Assembly: GCF_030159955.1 (NCBI RefSeq)
Contig: NZ_BSNK01000001.1
Coordinates: forward strand, 1,364,001 to 1,428,000
Direction: 5' to 3'
DNA: 64,000 bases
Source: Algimonas ampicilliniresistens
GTDB taxonomy: Bacteria > Pseudomonadota > Alphaproteobacteria > Caulobacterales > Maricaulaceae
Every line of letters starts with the position of its first letter. Within the stretch, counting starts at the first letter, position 1. The notes under the pieces were generated by a model. It made no database searches. It was not told the DNA's origin and worked only from the letters and a program-made list of their open reading frames with translations. A program made the translations under genes and the position numbers. Of the stretch, positions 60,445 through 64,000 are shown in pieces.

Positions 60445-60978
60445 ATGGCTTACGCCGACGACAGATGCATCCGGCCTATGCCGAGCCTCAAGGCGTCATC
60501 CGTCGTACGCGACAATCCCATCGAAACATTTGTCCGCATCGCGACCGCCGAAAGCTACGCCTATGAGCGGATCGGCGATCAGGAAGTTCATATCAGCCTG
60601 ACTGGCCTCTGGTGTGATCACGACCTGTCGCTGTCTTGGAATGCGGCAGAAGAGCAGCTTTCATTATTCATTCTTTTCGACGGCAAAGTGCCTGGCGGAC
60701 GGTCTGATTCCATCTGCCGCCTTTTGTCGCTGCTCAATGAGCGCCTCACCGCGGGCCATTTCGACTTTTGGCAACGCAATAGCGCGCTCGTTTATCGCCA
60801 TGCCGTGTCCCTTCGTGGCGGCGCCAAAATCTCTGTCGATCAGGCGCTCGATGTCATGAGCCAAGCTTTGGATGCGGCGGAACGTGGCTATCCAGCCGCG
60901 CAATATGTGATTTGGGCGGGTAAGTCCCCCGAAGACGCGCTCGCCGAAGCGCTTGTAGACATCGCCTCTCACAGCTAG
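60445..60978 (+). CDS. YbjN-domain protein
   Basis: A 177-residue protein of the YbjN family (type III secretion chaperone-like fold). Typical segments are VHISLTGLWCDHDLSLSWNA, DSICRLLSLLNERLTAGHFD and ALVYRHAVSLRGGAKI. The family's biochemical role is not settled. It lies 9 nt upstream of proC, a pairing I recall from other alphaproteobacteria. The 103-nt gap before it holds only a twelve-codon reading frame that I do not accept as a gene. Confidence 0.85.
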   Translation: MAYADDRCIRPMPSLKASSVVRDNPIETFVRIATAESYAYERIGDQEVHISLTGLWCDHDLSLSWNAAEEQLSLFILFDGKVPGGRSDSICRLLSLLNERLTAGHFDFWQRNSALVYRHAVSLRGGAKISVDQALDVMSQALDAAERGYPAAQYVIWAGKSPEDALAEALVDIASHS

Positions 60979-60987
60979 CGTAGGCCC

Positions 60988-61797
60988 ATGGGGCAGACAC
61001 ACCTGATCGTTGGCGCTGGGAATATGGGCGGCGCGCTGCTTTCTAGCTGGTTGAAAAGTTCACTCATAAACCCGAAAAACGTTGCCATTCTCGACCCGTC
61101 TCCGGGTGTCGAAGCCGTCTATGCGATTGAGCGCGGTGCCAAGCATCTAGGCAGCGTCGAGGACATCCCCAAAAACATCAACACCGTTCTGCTTTCAATC
61201 AAGCCGCAACTCTTCCCAGAAATTCGGCGGCAATTGGTCGATGTGCTGAATGATGATACACTGATCCTATCCATTATGGCCGGGGTGTCCCTAAAGGCCT
61301 TAGACGCCACATTTCGTAAAACGGACGTAGTCCGTGCCATGCCGAACATGCCCGCCGCCATCGGTCAGGGCATCACCGCCTATGTCGCCAACGCGACGAT
61401 GGATAAAACCGTGATAAAGAGAGCTGAAGCGCTTTTGGCGGCGAGCGGGAAAGTCATTCGCGTTGACACAGATGACCAGATTAATGCCGTGACGGCGGTC
61501 TCAGGATCTGGTCCAGCTTATCTCTTCCATCTCTGTGAGACACTCGCCAATGCGGGCAAAGCGGTCGGATTATCACCTGAAACGGCGGCAAAGCTCGCGC
61601 GCGAAACCATTATCGGCGCCAGCGCCCTTATGGCAGACTCAGACAAATCTCCTACCGATCTGCGCGAGGCGGTCACTTCGCCTGGCGGTACAACACAGGC
61701 AGCTCTTGATGTTCTCATGGATAATGAGGGGCAGGAACAATTGATGCGCAAAGCAGTTAAGGCCGCTTTTGAGCGGGCTCGCGAGCTCTCAAACTGA
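60988..61797 (+). CDS. proC: ProC, pyrroline-5-carboxylate reductase
   Basis: Last step of proline synthesis: NAD(P)H-dependent reduction of pyrroline-5-carboxylate. The 269 residues show the Rossmann motif LIVGAGNMGGALL, VVRAMPNMPAAIGQGITAYV, VSGSGPAYLFHLCE and the C-terminal signature DLREAVTSPGGTTQAALDVL. It is transcribed with the YbjN gene and converges on the histidine kinase with 10 nt between stop codons. Confidence 0.96.
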   Translation: MGQTHLIVGAGNMGGALLSSWLKSSLINPKNVAILDPSPGVEAVYAIERGAKHLGSVEDIPKNINTVLLSIKPQLFPEIRRQLVDVLNDDTLILSIMAGVSLKALDATFRKTDVVRAMPNMPAAIGQGITAYVANATMDKTVIKRAEALLAASGKVIRVDTDDQINAVTAVSGSGPAYLFHLCETLANAGKAVGLSPETAAKLARETIIGASALMADSDKSPTDLREAVTSPGGTTQAALDVLMDNEGQEQLMRKAVKAAFERARELSN

Positions 61798-61807
61798 AGC
61801 TAGAACA

Positions 61808-63109
61808 CTAACGCGGCAATTGTATCGTCGCGCGCAAGCCGCCGCTGGGACTATCGTCCAGTTTCAGACGACCGCCATGCAATTGCGCAATATCGCGGGC
61901 GACCGCCAGTCCGAGCCCGACTCCCTCAATATTCTGTGTGCGCGCATCATCCAAACGCGAAAATGGGCGCAGAACATCGTCCCGCTTATGGGCCGGAATA
62001 CCGCCACCCTCATCATCAACATGAATGAAGACATGCGTCGTCGTGAATTCCAGTGTGATCGCAGGCTTGGTTGCATATTTCCTAGCATTGCCCACCAGGT
62101 TCAATACGGCGCGGCGCAATTGCTGAGGCCGAGCTTCGATCGATATGGGCTCGCTCATATGGAATGGAATACCTTCTTCCTCAGCAATATTAGAGAGCAG
62201 CAGATCCGCTTCAACGAGTTCAGCGTCTCCTTCCCCTGCCCCTCGAGCAAAATCGAGATAGGCAGACAACATGGCCTCCATCTCATCCAGGTCGCGTTTG
62301 GCGTCTTCAATATCTTCCTTGGTTTCTGCCATCGACAGCGCCAGCTTCAATCGGGTTAGGGGCGTTCGTAAATCGTGGCTAACCCCTGCGAGCATCAAAG
62401 TACGTTGATCGAGATGACGACGAATACGCTGCCTCATCTTCAAAAATGATTGACCCGCGCGCCGCACTTCGACCGCGCCATGCGGCTTATAGGTTCCGAT
62501 ATCCTGTCCCTTGCCAAACGCGTCGGCGGCATCGGCTAATTCTCGAATTGGAAGACTTTGCCGGCGGATATAGACGACCGAGACCAACGTCAGCAGGATG
62601 GTGGCCGTGATCAACCAGAAGATGAAAACAAAGCCGGTCGGGGCAAACACCCGATCTGTCGCGGCATAGAACTGCAACACACCCTCATCCACTTGGACAC
62701 GGATATCGATGTGATGCGGATAGCGCGTCGTATCGAACCAAAAGGGTTGATCGATGGCGTTGGAGAGCGCGCGGCCAATCGATTTGTCCAGAACAGAGAA
62801 GAAGTTGCGACGCCGCGAGGTTGGTAAGGTCTCACTTGGTTTTAACCTCACGGACAATTGCATGTCCGGCCTGAGAAGATCATCCAACGCGTCAGCGTTT
62901 TCGACTGTTGGGTCGCGACTATAAAGCTGTGTTGCCACGGCAACATCAGCCGCGACAGACTCCGTTAAATTAGCCGTTACTGTCGCCCAGTGTGCATTGA
63001 AGAATATATAGGCGACGATCATCTGCATCACGATGATCGGCAGGATTATGATAAGTAAGCTTCGTCCGAAAATCGATTTCGGGGCAATCTGGCGCAGGGT
63101 GAGCGCCAT
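61808..63109 (-). CDS. EnvZ/PetP-like sensor histidine kinase
   Basis: Membrane histidine kinase of 433 residues. Two spans (SLLIIILPIIVMQMIVAYIF and FVFIFWLITATILLTLVSVV) flank a periplasmic sensor domain of about 125 residues. A HAMP linker follows, then H-box LAGVSHDLRTPLTRLKL (phosphorylated His), N-box LNLVGNARKYA and G-boxes DDEGGGIP and GVGLGLAVARDI. The ATG at 63109, one base after the regulator's stop, is preferred to one at 63139 inside that gene. Partner of the preceding response regulator. The stimulus is unknown. Confidence 0.92.
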   Translation of the reverse strand: MALTLRQIAPKSIFGRSLLIIILPIIVMQMIVAYIFFNAHWATVTANLTESVAADVAVATQLYSRDPTVENADALDDLLRPDMQLSVRLKPSETLPTSRRRNFFSVLDKSIGRALSNAIDQPFWFDTTRYPHHIDIRVQVDEGVLQFYAATDRVFAPTGFVFIFWLITATILLTLVSVVYIRRQSLPIRELADAADAFGKGQDIGTYKPHGAVEVRRAGQSFLKMRQRIRRHLDQRTLMLAGVSHDLRTPLTRLKLALSMAETKEDIEDAKRDLDEMEAMLSAYLDFARGAGEGDAELVEADLLLSNIAEEEGIPFHMSEPISIEARPQQLRRAVLNLVGNARKYATKPAITLEFTTTHVFIHVDDEGGGIPAHKRDDVLRPFSRLDDARTQNIEGVGLGLAVARDIAQLHGGRLKLDDSPSGGLRATIQLPR

Positions 63110-63110
63110 A

Positions 63111-63824
63111 TCAGCTCTCGGTCGTGGGTTCAGCGACAAGGCGGTAGCCCTTGCCTCGAACAGTCAACAGGTAGCGCGGTTCCGACGGGTTTTCTTCTAA
63201 CTTGCGCCGCAACCGCGTCATCTGAACATCGACCGCCCGTTCACTATCGCCATTGACGTTCTCAGATAGGACAAAACGCGTCACGGTTCCGCCGCCTTGT
63301 CGCGCTAACAGGTCCAACAAGGCTGTCTCACTTGTTGTCAGGCGCACAATCTCTCCGTCGCGCGTCAGCACACTATTGCGAAGATCATAGGAGAAACGCC
63401 CAAACGAAATCTGATCACTGACAGTCTTGCGTCCAGTTCGGCGAAAAATTGCATCCATCCGCAAGAGAAGTTCCTCTGGCTCGAAAGGTTTGGACAGATA
63501 ATCATCCGCCCCAGCCTTCAAACCGCGAATCCGTTGGGCCGGATCCCCAAGCGCCGTCAGCAGGATCATTGGAATATCCATATAGGCCCGCAAATCGGCC
63601 ACGAGGCTGACTCCGTCTTCGCCCGGCATCATCACATCGACGATCAATAGGTCGTAAGCGAGACTCGCCATTTTGGCCCGCGCGTCAGACGCATCGCGGG
63701 CGGTCGAGACGCGGTAACCAGACCGTCCCAAATATTTCGCGAGCAGGTCGCGAATACGGTCATCATCGTCAATAACGAGCACATGCGTATCGCTACGTTC
63801 TAAGAATGTTGTTTGCTGATCCAA
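63111..63824 (-). CDS. OmpR/PetR-like response regulator
   Basis: A 237-residue transcription regulator. The receiver domain has the acidic pair in VLVIDDDDRIR, the phosphoacceptor Asp in LLIVDVMMPGEDG and Lys in DDYLSKPFEPEEL. The winged-helix DNA-binding domain includes VRLTTSETALLDLLARQGG and RAVDVQMTRLRRKLEENP. It is first in an operon with the sensor kinase. The divergent gap to ilvE carries a symmetrical inverted repeat that may be its operator. Similar regulators next to ilvE are called PetR or OmpR in other alphaproteobacteria. Confidence 0.93.
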   Translation of the reverse strand: MDQQTTFLERSDTHVLVIDDDDRIRDLLAKYLGRSGYRVSTARDASDARAKMASLAYDLLIVDVMMPGEDGVSLVADLRAYMDIPMILLTALGDPAQRIRGLKAGADDYLSKPFEPEELLLRMDAIFRRTGRKTVSDQISFGRFSYDLRNSVLTRDGEIVRLTTSETALLDLLARQGGGTVTRFVLSENVNGDSERAVDVQMTRLRRKLEENPSEPRYLLTVRGKGYRLVAEPTTES

Positions 63825-63853
63825 TTTTTACTCCTCTACCGCTCTTATGACGG

Positions 63854-63877
63854 TTGACTTGCTGCGCTCCAAGTCAA
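63854..63877. promoter_or_regulatory. Symmetrical inverted repeat between the response regulator and ilvE
   Basis: TTGACTTG (63854-63861) and CAAGTCAA (63870-63877) are perfect inverted repeats around an eight-base spacer. Each outer end supplies a TTGACT that could serve as -35 for the gene on that side: ilvE to the right and the regulator to the left. It may combine a divergent promoter pair with an operator; its protein partner is inferred only. Confidence 0.45.
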
Positions 63878-63905
63878 GAATAGGCGGCTTCTCAGGAGAG
63901 CGTTC

Positions 63906-64000
63906 ATGCTAGAAAAACCTTATCACGATCGAGATGGATATATCTGGGTCGATGGCGAATTTGTCGATTGGCGCGACTCAAAGGTCCATGTGCTGACGCA
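63906..64000 (+). CDS. ilvE: IlvE, branched-chain amino acid aminotransferase (N-terminal part, cut by the window end)
   Basis: The first 31 codons of a gene that runs past the window. The predicted start YHDRDGYIWVDGEFVDW followed by DSKVHVLT is the typical N-terminus of class IV aminotransferases of the branched-chain type, which make Leu, Ile and Val. AGGAGAG lies 7-8 nt upstream of the ATG at 63906. The assignment rests on a short segment. Confidence 0.75.
   Translation, partial: MLEKPYHDRDGYIWVDGEFVDWRDSKVHVLT

Noticed and set aside
1-64000. Mobile elements, prophage, CRISPR arrays, tRNA or rRNA genes, toxin-antitoxin pairs
   Set aside because: I looked for transposase motifs, spaced repeats, cloverleaf patterns and small paired genes in every gap and saw none. 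Base composition and gene order are uniform.

Overview
The window is a continuous stretch of chromosomal core genes from an alphaproteobacterium. Three things point there: the trp–lexA–comEC–gltX–gltA–lpxB…rpsB–dnaE…nuo order, the alphaproteobacterial LexA operator GAAC-N7-GAAC upstream of lexA, and LpxI in place of LpxH. The gene order and protein style resemble Caulobacterales/Maricaulales (Hyphomonadaceae-like marine bacteria); that narrower placement is inference. Base composition is even across the window. I see no insertion sequence, prophage, CRISPR array, tRNA or rRNA. Genes are packed so tightly that most neighbours overlap by 1-14 nt, and no stretch above 300 nt lacks a gene.

Layout. 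1-4.3 kb (+): accB-accC, the biotin carrier and biotin carboxylase of acetyl-CoA carboxylase, coupled to trpG-trpD-trpC. 4.3-5 kb (+): lexA with its own SOS operator. 5-7.1 kb (-): comEC. 7.1-9.8 kb (+): gltX-gltA. 9.8-24.7 kb (-): one long envelope/translation block transcribed rpsB-tsf | pyrH-frr-uppS-cdsA-dxr-rseP-bamA-skp-lpxD-fabZ-lpxA-lpxI-lpxB. It is split by a clear terminator after tsf and carries internal hairpins. 24.9-28.9 kb: a small tyrosine phosphatase (+), then dnaE (-) preceded by a 31-codon membrane peptide gene under a second LexA box. 29-30.3 kb (+): an APC permease. 30.3-37.5 kb (-): birA-coaX-rnj-mce-DUF1467-proS-lolC-lolD, continuous with the complex I operon nuoA-N (37.5-52.9 kb). 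That operon contains a GFA/CENP-V zinc protein between nuoC and nuoD. 53-64 kb: a mixed region with a UPF0260 protein, a class A PBP, a PAN-CAP secreted protein, a TolB/TPR protein, a lipoprotein, trhO, a GST, YbjN, proC, a PetPR/EnvZ-OmpR-like two-component pair and the start of ilvE.

How the genes work together. Much of the window serves envelope growth: malonyl-CoA supply (accBC), lipid A (lpxA/D/I/B, fabZ), phospholipid and undecaprenyl carriers (cdsA, uppS, dxr), outer-membrane assembly (bamA, skp, rseP), lipoprotein export (lolCD) and peptidoglycan (PBP). Energy comes from citrate synthase and complex I, with translation and replication genes interleaved.

The most interesting observation is the SOS-controlled 31-residue, single-span membrane peptide fused transcriptionally to the replicative polymerase gene dnaE. 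It has the size, topology and regulation of the Caulobacter division inhibitor SidA. Other notable items are a helix-hairpin-helix tail shared by ribosomal protein S2 and NuoE, an uppS gene with no standard start codon, and the zinc protein embedded in the nuo operon.
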